Assembly (NCBI RefSeq): GCF_019455385.1
Contig: NZ_JACOFR010000008.1
Location: forward strand, 124,001-188,000
Source: Bradyrhizobium sp. BR 10289
GTDB taxonomy: Bacteria > Pseudomonadota > Alphaproteobacteria > Rhizobiales > Xanthobacteraceae
Reading direction: 5' to 3'
DNA: 64,000 nucleotides
The notes under the pieces were generated by a model, which worked only from the letters and a program-made list of their open reading frames with translations, was not told the origin of the DNA and did no database searches. The position numbers and the translations under genes were made by a program. The stretch's first letter is position 1. Every line of letters begins with the position of its first letter. Positions 16,354 to 22,841 of the stretch are shown here, piece after piece.

Positions 16354-16593
16354 CTACGCCGCGCCTAGATATAGAAACGGGACACACAGGTGCCCCCAGG
16401 TGGATTGAAGGTCCCCGCCTGTGCAAAGCTTCAGCGGTTTCTTCTTGGTCCCGTGAGGTACGTGGTAGCCTCGGGGATACATTGGTGTGCAGGATGGTCC
16501 TGCGGTAAGCGGAGCTTGCGCTCCTTGGGCAGCACTCGCCCAAATGTCAACGAGGGCCGCGTAGGCCCCCGTCGCTAGCAGCAGTCGCTTCAA
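16354..16593 (-). CDS. small exported phage protein (putative)
   Basis: A 79-residue ORF from TTG 16593 with a signal-peptide-like N-terminus (MKRLLLATGAYAALVDIWAS) and two Cys. A second reading frame at 16328-16543 overlaps it and ends at the next gene; the choice between them is uncertain. Confidence 0.35.
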   Translation of the reverse strand: MKRLLLATGAYAALVDIWASAAQGAQAPLTAGPSCTPMYPRGYHVPHGTKKKPLKLCTGGDLQSTWGHLCVPFLYLGAA

Positions 16594-16594
16594 G

Positions 16595-16747
16595 TCAACA
16601 TCCGTGTGACGTGTCGAGCCAAGGCCTATGCAGGCATTGGGTACTTGGTTCGTAGGTAGGCGTGCTCCAGATGCCGTAGCCGATCAGGAGGAATACCAAG
16701 GCGTAGGTGGCGCCGACGAAGGCTTGATACTTGCTCTCAGCTCGCAC
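16595..16747 (-). CDS. 50-residue single-span membrane protein
   Basis: Starts at GTG 16747 inside the end of the previous gene. One membrane helix (FVGATYALVFLLIGYGIW, residues 10-27), then a short tail with two Cys. Unknown function. Confidence 0.45.
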   Translation of the reverse strand: MRAESKYQAFVGATYALVFLLIGYGIWSTPTYEPSTQCLHRPWLDTSHGC

Positions 16748-16895
16748 GGTAGGCCTTCATGAACTCGCGATGAAACTGCCGGCGCTGATCCTTGCTCATG
16801 TGATACAGGTCGAACACGACAGGATTGCCCTTGCCGTCGTTGACGATCACGTTCCACTTGGACGCGCCGAATTGGATGGTCACCTTGTTCTTCAT
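16737..16895 (-). CDS. 52-residue phage protein, unknown
   Basis: ATG 16895 has a clear AGGAG site 8 bases upstream. The product (MKNKVTIQFGASKWNVIVND, then a MSKDQRRQFHREF helix) is compact and basic. Unknown function, but start signals and composition support a real gene. Confidence 0.55.
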   Translation of the reverse strand: MKNKVTIQFGASKWNVIVNDGKGNPVVFDLYHMSKDQRRQFHREFMKAYRAS

Positions 16896-16900
16896 TCGCT

Positions 16901-17269
16901 TCACTCCTGAACCTCGTGTTTGCGTCCGTAGTAGAATTCACCCAGCAGCTTGTCCCGCTCGCTGATCGGAGTGACCGCGAGGATGCTGAGCACGCTCTTC
17001 CATTTGTCGCCCCACAGCTTCTGAGCGACGTCTGTATCGAAGATCAGCGTGTCGGCGCTAGGCACCTCCTCGACGAAGGTGTACGTGAAGCCGTCAGCGC
17101 GCTTGTCTTCGACCTGATAGACAAGGTGATGCCCGCAGATCACGTCCGTAACGCCGTAGGCCTCGCGGATGATGTCCTTGTAGAGCGCGCTGTTCTCTCC
17201 ATTGCGGTCGTTCTCATATGGACCCTCCAGCTTGATGCCTGTGGGCGTGAAGTCTGTCTTGGTGGTCAT
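16901..17269 (-). CDS. 122-residue phage protein, unknown
   Basis: Soluble alpha/beta protein (TGIKLEGPYENDRNGENSAL, VLSILAVTPISERDKLLGEF). No recognised domain. A 33-base gap separates it from the pentapeptide gene upstream. Confidence 0.55.
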   Translation of the reverse strand: MTTKTDFTPTGIKLEGPYENDRNGENSALYKDIIREAYGVTDVICGHHLVYQVEDKRADGFTYTFVEEVPSADTLIFDTDVAQKLWGDKWKSVLSILAVTPISERDKLLGEFYYGRKHEVQE

Positions 17270-17302
17270 GGCGGGTTCGTTCCTTGTCAGGAAGAGTTCA
17301 GA

Positions 17303-17986
17303 TCAGTAGTTCTCAGCCTCAGAGCGTGTGATGAAGAAGTGGATGCCGGGCGCACACTCTGTCGCCCAGTCTTCAGAGAAGCTGTCGGGCACCACACGCT
17401 GGCCCACTCGATACTCGGTCTCACCATCGTGTGTGCTGATGCCGACTTCGGCTCCGATGACTTCCAGAACGTCAGCGTATTCAGCGCGGCACTTACGGCC
17501 AAACGCATGCGAACGTTTGGCCTCCTCTGGAATGCGAAGTTTGACGATGACGTTGTCACGACACTTCTTCCAGCCGATCAACGATCCCTCGGGAAGGATG
17601 CGCGTTTGCGCGATCACACGATCAGCATTCTTCGCCCCGGAGAGGTCCGCCCCGGAGAGGTTCGCCCCGTAGAGGTCCGCCCTGGAGAGGTCCGCCCCGG
17701 AGAGGTTCGCCCCGTAGAGGTCCGCCCCGGAGAGGTTCGCCCCGGAGAGGTCCGCCCTGGAGAGGTTCGCCCCGTAGAGGTCCGCCCCGTAGAGGTCCGC
17801 CCTGGAGAGGTTCGCCCCGGAGAGGTTCGCCCTGGAGAGGTTCGCCCCGGAGAGGTTCGCCCCGTAGAGGTCCGCCCTGGAGAGGTCCGCCCTGGAGAGG
17901 TCCGCCCCGGAGAGGTTCGCCCTGGAGAGAGAACGGCCGGCAGCAATCGCTTCAAGCACTTCGTGACGAGACATCGGCGTCTTCAT
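17303..17986 (-). CDS. pentapeptide-repeat protein with DUF5758-like C-terminus
   Basis: A 227-residue protein. Residues about 23-117 are 19 uninterrupted pentapeptides of the form A(N/D)L(S/Y)(G/R), which fold as a right-handed square beta-helix; some such proteins mimic DNA and block gyrase. The remaining ~110 residues (RILPEGSLIGWKKCRD, FGRKCRAEYADVLEVIGAE, ECAPGIHFFITRSEAENY) match the phage DUF5758 domain. A strong site (AAGGAGA) precedes ATG 17986, and the start overlaps the upstream stop (ATGA). DNA mimicry is inference from the repeat class; the target is unknown. Confidence 0.85.
   Translation of the reverse strand: MKTPMSRHEVLEAIAAGRSLSRANLSGADLSRADLSRADLYGANLSGANLSRANLSGANLSRADLYGADLYGANLSRADLSGANLSGADLYGANLSGADLSRADLYGANLSGADLSGAKNADRVIAQTRILPEGSLIGWKKCRDNVIVKLRIPEEAKRSHAFGRKCRAEYADVLEVIGAEVGISTHDGETEYRVGQRVVPDSFSEDWATECAPGIHFFITRSEAENY
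17636..17920 (-). repeat. 19 tandem 15-bp units encoding the pentapeptides
   Basis: The repeat part is nearly identical at DNA level, not just protein level: units built on GAGAGGT(C/T)CGCCC(C/T) with only a few variable positions. Such uniformity implies recent expansion or ongoing homogenisation, and unit number may vary between isolates in 5-residue steps without a frameshift. Confidence 0.9.
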
Positions 17987-18144
17987 TTCAAATCTCCTTC
18001 GATGCGTCTGTGTTGAGTGTTGAGAGCGAATGCCAACGCATCAGCCTCGCCGCGTTTCAGCCCCTCGGAGATGACCGTGGGCGCGTTGCGCACGATGTCG
18101 AAGGTCTCGCCATCAGGGTTCTGCACGACCATGTAGAGGTCCAT
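17983..18144 (-). CDS. 53-residue phage protein, unknown
   Basis: ATG 18144 to TGA 17983, overlapping the pentapeptide ATG (ATGA). Product begins MDLYMVVQNPDGETFDIVRN and ends in a basic helix. Too short for a family call. Confidence 0.5.
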   Translation of the reverse strand: MDLYMVVQNPDGETFDIVRNAPTVISEGLKRGEADALAFALNTQHRRIEGDLK

Positions 18145-18293
18145 CAGGCTGCACCTCCACGCGGAGCCCTCAGCTCATCCGCAATCTTGATGTGCCTGCG
18201 GTACGCCTCGTAGTCCGGCTTCTTCTTGCGATAGGCCTTGATGGCCATCGTTGCGTGCCAGTCGGCCGCGTTCAGGATCGTGGTCCAGTTCAT
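18144..18293 (-). CDS. 49-residue basic phage protein, unknown
   Basis: Helical, Lys/Arg-rich (MAIKAYRKKKPDYEAYRRHI). Its TGA overlaps the next ATG, and its start overlaps the previous gene's stop. Unknown. Confidence 0.5.
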   Translation of the reverse strand: MNWTTILNAADWHATMAIKAYRKKKPDYEAYRRHIKIADELRAPRGGAA

Positions 18294-18505
18294 ACAGCTC
18301 GCTTCCTGTGGTTCAACCAATCGGCTAGCTCTTGTGCGTGCGCTTCCGGCATCTCGTATTCGGAGATGACACGGTCTCCCAAGACGACAACGGACCCACG
18401 TGGGGTCCGCTTCGTTGTGTAGAGGCGTGAGGTTCTAGGGCTGCATGTGACTGTGCCGCAAATGTCGCAGAGGCACGTGTCAGCAAGCCCGCAAGGGCGT
18501 TCCAT
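18290..18505 (-). CDS. 71-residue phage protein with N-terminal Cys cluster
   Basis: From ATG 18505 (MERPCGLADTCLCDICGTVT); four or five Cys in the first 25 residues suggest a small zinc knuckle. The C-terminal half is helical (MPEAHAQELADWLNHRKRAV). Coupled to both neighbours. Confidence 0.5.
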   Translation of the reverse strand: MERPCGLADTCLCDICGTVTCSPRTSRLYTTKRTPRGSVVVLGDRVISEYEMPEAHAQELADWLNHRKRAV

Positions 18506-18642
18506 CAATCCTCCACCTGCGTGCCTGGGATGTACCAGACACAATCAGACGGCCCCTCGCCTACTTTCACGTCCTTGGCGTAGCTGACGGCAAGAGCGTC
18601 CTCGTAGTCAGCGTAGTAGCCGTGGAAGCAAGCGAACCACAT
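18505..18642 (-). CDS. 45-residue phage protein, unknown
   Basis: ATG 18642 to TGA 18505 in TGATG overlap with the next gene. Aromatic-rich (MWFACFHGYYADYEDALAVS). Unknown. Confidence 0.45.
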   Translation of the reverse strand: MWFACFHGYYADYEDALAVSYAKDVKVGEGPSDCVWYIPGTQVED

Positions 18643-18656
18643 TTTTAGCTCTGCTT

Positions 18657-19088
18657 TCACAGCTTCACTCCCAACAGTTCAGCGAGCCCCATAAGGCTCA
18701 TTGTGGTCGCGTAGTCCTCAGTCTTCTTGACCGGGATCACCTCCCCAACGCAGGACGGAGCGACACGATGAGCGCGCCACGCGTGCCCTTCATTGGAAAG
18801 CTCATCCTGCTTGAACGACGCAAAGGACCTCTCGGGAACGTGCAGCGTGATGACGACGGGATCGCCTCCCACCTCATCAACCGCCAGCTCCGCAAAGTTC
18901 TTCGCGTAGTCGAGGTCGGTCGTGACGAACACGCTGGGCTCCCTCAGAAACTCAGATGCCGAGCCGACAGACATGTGATGCTCCTTGGCATACGCATCGC
19001 TGCCCTTCGCATGCCCTGGGACGATGCCCAGCTCGCGGATGCTGTCGAGGTTGACCGATGATGTACCGTGATAGAGCGTGTGCATCAT
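18657..19088 (-). CDS. possible ADP-ribosyltransferase-fold phage protein
   Basis: A 143-residue protein. It begins with TLYHGTSSVNLDSIRELGI (residues 4-22), the 'YHGT...I...GI' motif that opens PARP/Tpt1/DarT-like ADP-ribosyltransferase folds (candidate NAD-binding His 7). It continues with PSVFVTTDLDYAKNFAE (second-strand Tyr/Thr pattern) and GDPVVITLHVP. The third catalytic residue cannot be fixed by eye. T4-type phages use ADP-ribosylation to redirect host RNA polymerase; a similar early takeover role is possible because this gene is close downstream of the phage RNA polymerase. The fold call is moderate, activity speculative. Confidence 0.5.
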   Translation of the reverse strand: MMHTLYHGTSSVNLDSIRELGIVPGHAKGSDAYAKEHHMSVGSASEFLREPSVFVTTDLDYAKNFAELAVDEVGGDPVVITLHVPERSFASFKQDELSNEGHAWRAHRVAPSCVGEVIPVKKTEDYATTMSLMGLAELLGVKL

Positions 19089-19091
19089 TGA

Positions 19092-19256
19092 TCAGCCCTC
19101 CGTCTTGAGCTGCTGACGGAGGCGCGTCTCCAGCTCGGCCGTGTCGATGCCGAGAGCCTCCAGAGCCGCACGGTCGCACTCACGCGGAGTGACGCCGTTC
19201 AGGATCGCCGCACGGAACATGCGCTGGGGAGACGAATGCTTCACTTGGTATTCCAT
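19092..19256 (-). CDS. 54-residue phage protein, unknown
   Basis: ATG 19256 overlaps the previous TAA (TAATG). Charged helical protein (PQRMFRAAILNGVTPRECDR, then LGIDTAELETRLRQQLK). Unknown. Confidence 0.5.
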   Translation of the reverse strand: MEYQVKHSSPQRMFRAAILNGVTPRECDRAALEALGIDTAELETRLRQQLKTEG

Positions 19257-19453
19257 TAGTATGCCGCTCCTTGTGGCTTGTAGTTCTGGATCAGGCGCAC
19301 GTGTCCGTGGCGCTCTTGCTTGAGCGCTTTGAATTTCGTGGCGATGTTGAACTGGATGACTGAGGGTGAGACGAGGTCTTGCAGCTCGCGGTCTATCCTG
19401 ACGATTTCCGCGAGGTTGGCGTTAAGTCCTTTCGACGTCATCGACGATGACAT
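19256..19453 (-). CDS. 65-residue basic phage protein, unknown
   Basis: Basic helical protein (LAEIVRIDRELQDLVSPSVI, FKALKQERHGHVRLIQNY). Start at ATG 19453 or 19441. Unknown. Confidence 0.45.
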   Translation of the reverse strand: MSSSMTSKGLNANLAEIVRIDRELQDLVSPSVIQFNIATKFKALKQERHGHVRLIQNYKPQGAAY

Positions 19454-19613
19454 TGATGAGGGAGAACACCACCATGACGCCTCCGATCACGGCATAGAGG
19501 CCATGACCTTCGGCGAACACAGTAACGAAGTAGGCAACATGGGCTACGCCATGCGTCGCGTGAAACGACTTGGAATGAGCGACGTGCGCGAGCCGCTCAA
19601 CGTTCTTGATCAC
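19422..19613 (-). CDS. 63-residue membrane protein
   Basis: GTG 19613 makes a GTGA overlap with the upstream gene. Two hydrophobic spans (HVAYFVTVFAEGHG; LYAVIGGVMVVFSLINVIV). The His-rich N-terminus (HVAHSKSFHATHGVAH) is unusual. An early phage membrane protein, function unknown. Confidence 0.5.
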   Translation of the reverse strand: MIKNVERLAHVAHSKSFHATHGVAHVAYFVTVFAEGHGLYAVIGGVMVVFSLINVIVDDVERT

Positions 19614-19783
19614 TGAGCCTCCTCGACCCGCACGACGTAGCGCCACTGTCCCGGAGAGAACGCCGCTATAAGTCCCAATGGCGCGTAGAACGTTAGCGTC
19701 AGATCAGGGTGAAGAGAATAGCGTTCGGCCTTAACCATTATCGGAGTGCTGGCCTCTTTGACGTAGACCTTCCAAGTCGTCAT
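19610..19783 (-). CDS. 57-residue phage protein, unknown
   Basis: ATG 19783 in TGATG overlap. Beta-rich (TTWKVYVKEASTPIMVKAER, FSPGQWRYVVRVEEA). Unknown. Confidence 0.5.
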   Translation of the reverse strand: MTTWKVYVKEASTPIMVKAERYSLHPDLTLTFYAPLGLIAAFSPGQWRYVVRVEEAQ

Positions 19784-20070
19784 CAGAGCACCCCGTACGC
19801 AGCGAAGCGCCGCTTGCCGACGTAGCGCCACCCCTTGGTCGGGTTTAGGTAGCGCACGTAGTGAGGCTTCAGCTCGGCAGCGACAGCGGAGGCCGGCACC
19901 AGCTTGTTCCAGACGCGCTCGCGGTGCGCCTGGAGAGCCTTGATCTGGTTTTCCGTCAGCCGCTCCTTATCACGCTCGTATTGCTGAGCGAGGTAGTTCT
20001 GCGGGCTGCGCTTGATGGGGTCGCCGTACTCATCGAGCAAGACGACCTCAGGCGAAAGCGTATCGAGCAT
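19783..20070 (-). CDS. 95-residue phage protein, unknown
   Basis: Basic helical protein (NYLAQQYERDKERLTENQIK, ALQAHRERVWNKLVP), first gene after the RNA polymerase, overlapping its end by 23 bases. Unknown; position suggests an early host-takeover gene. Confidence 0.5.
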   Translation of the reverse strand: MLDTLSPEVVLLDEYGDPIKRSPQNYLAQQYERDKERLTENQIKALQAHRERVWNKLVPASAVAAELKPHYVRYLNPTKGWRYVGKRRFAAYGVL

Positions 20071-22588
20071 TCAGTATCTCCTTCAGGTCGAGCGTGCCTC
20101 TCTCGGGCATCGCCGCTATGGCTTCGTCGAGCCGCCATTGGTTGGCAGCGGTGAGGTCTGCACGGGCGCTCTCAAGCAACTCGCTGAGGACGTCGTGGTC
20201 GGTGTACATACGCAAGAAGGTCTCGCGGATGATCTGATTGAAGCGCGTGGCTCGGCTTGGCAGACAACCGAAGCTGTCATGCACAGTGGCGATGTCCACG
20301 ATGCCTTCATGTGCTGAGTTGCGACACGTGAGCAGCAAGTGCGCTGCGTCGTGCGAGTGGACGAAGTTGGGCGCAATCCCTGCGGCCGCCTTCTCCTTCG
20401 CGATGGGGCTTTCGTATCCCGTCGCCACAGTGACCCTCGTGCGGGTCTTCACGCCCTTGTCGTAGCACCACAGCTCGACGCGCTCCGTGGTGCTCTCATG
20501 GTATCGATTGATACACGGGAGCCCAGCAGGCGACGTCCACTTCAGAGGCTTGCCTTCGTGAGCCAAGGACTTCGCGAGCTTCTGCATGAACTCCATGGCT
20601 TGCGCTGGGAGACGTACGACGCTCTTGATAGCCTGCAGGACACGATTGGCGAGGTAGCGGCTGAAAATGCGCCAGTCGTCCTCTGTGTCGCCGAAGGGAT
20701 GGTGATCGAGTTCACCCTTGAGAAGCTTCAGCTCCAAGGGCTCCATCGTGTCCTCATAGATTTGCTCGCCCATCCCGTACTCTTTCGAGGAATAGGCGAA
20801 CGTCATCACGTTGCGCTTCACCAGCTTGCGGTCGATGCCGTATGCGAGGGCCGCAGCAGCTAGAGTGCTGATCCTGCGGGCTCGCTCGTTCTTGCCGAAC
20901 ATCTCCGCGCTTTCCAGATCGGAGACGACGAGCTTCTTGGTAAGGTCCGCTACCGTCTGATAGACGTCAGCCGGGCTCGCGTTGTTCGTCAGGTTGACCA
21001 GGGCGCCCTCGGGAGCCTTCGTCATCGCTGCTAGATGCTGAAGTCCCGAGCAACTGCCGTCGAAACTGACAGGCATGTGGCTCACATACGTCGGACCATG
21101 CTGGACGCTGGCAATTAACTCTCGACACGCAGCCAAGAACAGGAACGGGCTGTCGGCCTGTGTCCACTCCGTCCGATACAGAGGCCTCCGCACGTAGTCC
21201 GCGATGTCCTCCAGATGAGCATCCACCCATGCAATCCGCTCCTCGATTGGTTTCTTATCGACCTTGTCGAACGCGCCGCAGTTTGCGACGTGCATCTTGA
21301 GCCAGAAGATTCCTTCCTCACCGATGGGCTCCCCACTGGCGAAGAGGAACATCGCCCTCACTCGGTCTTCACGTTGGAAGTTGAAGTGGGTGAGAGCGTA
21401 GACGCGTCCACGCCAGTCCATGTTCATCGGACAGTAGAACTGTTCGACCAAGGCTTGCCTTTCGGCCACCTTCATGTCCTGCTCGAATGCGACCGTATCG
21501 ATGTCGTTGGCGCGGTTGGCCTTCTTGAGCCCCCTGATGGTCTTGCTGAGGAGCTTGCGCTGCTCGATGGAGAGTTTGGCGAACTCCGCATCAGACAGAC
21601 GCTTGGGCACGTCAAACCGCTTGCGATAAGGCAGGCCATCCACACGGATGCCGTGATCGTAGCACTGCTGAATGACGTCCATGATCCATGTGTTGATCTT
21701 GAACGGCACTGACTGCAGAGCATTGATGGCATCGAGAGCCGGCCTGGCCTGCCCTGTCGTGATGGCGTGCCTTGCCGCGCTGATGATGTCCTTGTGTCCC
21801 GTGCGCAGAAGCTGAGCCCGAGCCATCGTGCGGTCGTCCTCAGCCACGTTCATCACGAAGCGGTCCCAGTCCTTGGGGCGCTGGGTGCGCGGCTGATATA
21901 CAGGGCTCTTCGCCACAGCCTCGGCCACCGCTTCCTTGGCCATCTCCAGGCCCGCCTCGGTAATCACCCACAGGCGTTCATCGTCCTTGAAGCGAGGCTC
22001 AGTGAGTTCGAACACCCAGGGCATGGCCTCAAGCAGGACGTTCATGCACCACTGGCCCACGTGGACCAGCTTGGTGTCCGTCCAGTCAGCCATGGTGAAC
22101 CCAGCGTCAGCAGCGGCGCGCTTGGCGGCCTTCCTGCGCAGCTCTACGGACCCGTAGCGCTCCTTGGCCTGCTTGCTGATCTTGTGCGCCAGCTTCTTGT
22201 CCGTCTGAAGCAGCTTGGCGGCCCACAGTTCATCATGGATCGCGCGTCCCATCTCTAGGCACGCACCGAGCTGTGTGGTCTCACGGGCCACCGCATGGAG
22301 CCCTGACTGCAATGTGGCGAGCGCGATCACCTCGGGGTTGAGCTGGCGAAGCAAGCGCTCAATCTGGAACTCAGCGCTGTGAGACTGCGCACGAGAACCG
22401 GAGAGCTTCGCAATGACACCCTCAGTCACCTTGGCGAGGTAAATGTTGGTGATAGCCATTCCGCCTGTGGTGGCGCCATAGCCAGCGTTGTGCATCGCGC
22501 GGTCGTAGAGCTTGTCTTGTTTCTCGGAGGCCAGCTCCAGCTCAGCGTGGAGTTCTTTGGGTTCGTTAGTGAGAACACTGGTGTCCAT
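20048..22588 (-). CDS. single-subunit DNA-directed RNA polymerase (T7 gp1-like)
   Basis: An 846-residue phage RNA polymerase that would transcribe the late genes from phage-specific promoters. Catalytic landmarks: MDWRGRVYA (about 390-398), FDGSCSGLQH with Asp 510 (T7 D537), RKLVKRNVMTFAYSS with Lys 591 and Tyr 599 (T7 K631/Y639), FVHSHDAAH, and IATVHDSFG with His 770/Asp 771 (T7 H811/D812); the chain ends in FA as in T7. ATG 22588 has an AAAGGAA site 10 bases upstream; the frame stays open for 63 more codons, but the T7 alignment favours this start. It is the first gene inside the right junction and reads away from it. Confidence 0.96.
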   Translation of the reverse strand: MDTSVLTNEPKELHAELELASEKQDKLYDRAMHNAGYGATTGGMAITNIYLAKVTEGVIAKLSGSRAQSHSAEFQIERLLRQLNPEVIALATLQSGLHAVARETTQLGACLEMGRAIHDELWAAKLLQTDKKLAHKISKQAKERYGSVELRRKAAKRAAADAGFTMADWTDTKLVHVGQWCMNVLLEAMPWVFELTEPRFKDDERLWVITEAGLEMAKEAVAEAVAKSPVYQPRTQRPKDWDRFVMNVAEDDRTMARAQLLRTGHKDIISAARHAITTGQARPALDAINALQSVPFKINTWIMDVIQQCYDHGIRVDGLPYRKRFDVPKRLSDAEFAKLSIEQRKLLSKTIRGLKKANRANDIDTVAFEQDMKVAERQALVEQFYCPMNMDWRGRVYALTHFNFQREDRVRAMFLFASGEPIGEEGIFWLKMHVANCGAFDKVDKKPIEERIAWVDAHLEDIADYVRRPLYRTEWTQADSPFLFLAACRELIASVQHGPTYVSHMPVSFDGSCSGLQHLAAMTKAPEGALVNLTNNASPADVYQTVADLTKKLVVSDLESAEMFGKNERARRISTLAAAALAYGIDRKLVKRNVMTFAYSSKEYGMGEQIYEDTMEPLELKLLKGELDHHPFGDTEDDWRIFSRYLANRVLQAIKSVVRLPAQAMEFMQKLAKSLAHEGKPLKWTSPAGLPCINRYHESTTERVELWCYDKGVKTRTRVTVATGYESPIAKEKAAAGIAPNFVHSHDAAHLLLTCRNSAHEGIVDIATVHDSFGCLPSRATRFNQIIRETFLRMYTDHDVLSELLESARADLTAANQWRLDEAIAAMPERGTLDLKEILNARYAFA

Positions 22589-22672
22589 CGTGGGACGGTT
22601 CCTTTCGAGCGCTTTCTGGTGAAGGTGGGTGGGACTTCCGGCTAAGTCGTTGATTGGATTGGTAGAGGAATC

Positions 22673-22695
22673 CAGATGGAGGTAGTTGCCATCTG
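22673..22695. promoter_or_regulatory. inverted repeat in the RNA polymerase leader
   Basis: CAGATGG (22673-22679) and CCATCTG (22689-22695) are perfect 7-bp inverted arms with a 9-base spacer, lying 85-107 bases upstream of the RNA polymerase ATG. It could be a repressor operator, an integrase arm site or an RNA hairpin. Its right half contains TAGTTGCCATCTG, nearly repeated in opposite orientation at 22768-22780. Confidence 0.5.
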
Positions 22696-22713
22696 TGTTC
22701 TTTTTGGCCACGA

Positions 22714-22735
22714 GAAAGGCCGCCGAAGCGACCTC
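22714..22735 (-). terminator. UUCG-loop hairpin before phage RNA polymerase
   Basis: On the minus strand AGGTCGC-TTCG-GCGGCCT forms a 7-bp stem (one G-U) closed by the very stable UUCG tetraloop, followed by TTC. It lies between the cut tRNA gene and the RNA polymerase, so it may terminate or attenuate transcription entering from the host tRNA promoter. The U-tract is short, so efficiency may be partial. Confidence 0.5.
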
Positions 22736-22767
22736 ACGCGCACGTATAGTAATCAGGGGAAAGAATA

Positions 22768-22786
22768 CAAGTGGCAACTAATGCCA
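22768..22786. promoter_or_regulatory. inverted repeat beside the attachment junction
   Basis: TGGCA (22772-22776) and TGCCA (22782-22786) flank 5 bases. On the minus strand this reads TTGGCATTAGTTGCCACTTG and includes the word TAGTTGCCACTTG, matched 11 of 13 by TAGTTGCCATCTG at 22683-22695. It is a candidate operator or integrase arm-type site 13 bases from the tRNA fragment. A weak sigma70-like TACTAT follows on the minus strand. Confidence 0.4.
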
Positions 22787-22798
22787 AATGGAGATTAT

Positions 22799-22841
22799 CC
22801 GGTTTTGGAGACCGGTGCTCTACCAATTGAGCTACACTCCT
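22799..22841 (-). tRNA. trnW: tRNA-Trp (CCA), 5' half only, at prophage junction
   Basis: The minus strand reads acceptor 5' strand AGGAGTG, D-arm GCTC-AATTGGTA-GAGC, anticodon stem CCGGT, loop CTCCAAA with anticodon CCA, and closing stem ACCGG. There the match to tRNA-Trp ends: the next bases (ATAATCTCCATTTGGC) give no T-arm and no acceptor 3' strand. The prophage boundary is therefore in or just after the anticodon arm, and this end of the gene cannot make a tRNA. A functional copy must be rebuilt at the other junction, left of the window. Confidence 0.88.

Larger units (their letters stand above)
1..22800. mobile_element. T7-like prophage, right portion (left end outside window)
   Basis: The region carries a full T7-type replication set (single-subunit RNA polymerase, ssDNA-binding protein, endonuclease I, primase-helicase, family A DNA polymerase, exonuclease) plus tail fibre, endolysin and tailspike genes. 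It ends abruptly inside a tRNA-Trp gene at 22799-22841, beyond which only ordinary chromosomal genes occur. Late genes run on the plus strand and early/replication genes on the minus strand, meeting at a terminator near 5.1 kb. Integrase, capsid, portal and terminase genes are not seen, so at least as much prophage probably lies left of base 1. That it is a temperate phage is inferred from the tRNA junction. Confidence 0.92.

Noticed and set aside
17636..17920. CRISPR-like array
   Set aside because: The 15-bp units are contiguous with no unique spacers and are in frame as pentapeptides; no cas genes nearby.
16916..18016. 366-residue plus-strand ORF with EVRPGEVRP repeats
   Set aside because: It is the antisense of the pentapeptide repeats and neighbouring gene; the minus-strand gene has the ribosome-binding site and a known fold.
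22588..22777. RNA polymerase start 63 codons upstream
   Set aside because: The frame is open but the added segment has no T7 counterpart, and a good ribosome-binding site precedes ATG 22588.
1..22800. Diversity-generating retroelement or reverse transcriptase near the tail fibre and tailspike
   Set aside because: No reverse-transcriptase motif and no template/variable repeat pair seen in the visible part of the prophage.
5096..22800. Integrase gene in the early block next to attR
   Set aside because: Both strands were read for tyrosine- and serine-recombinase signatures; none found. It probably lies at the other end of the prophage.
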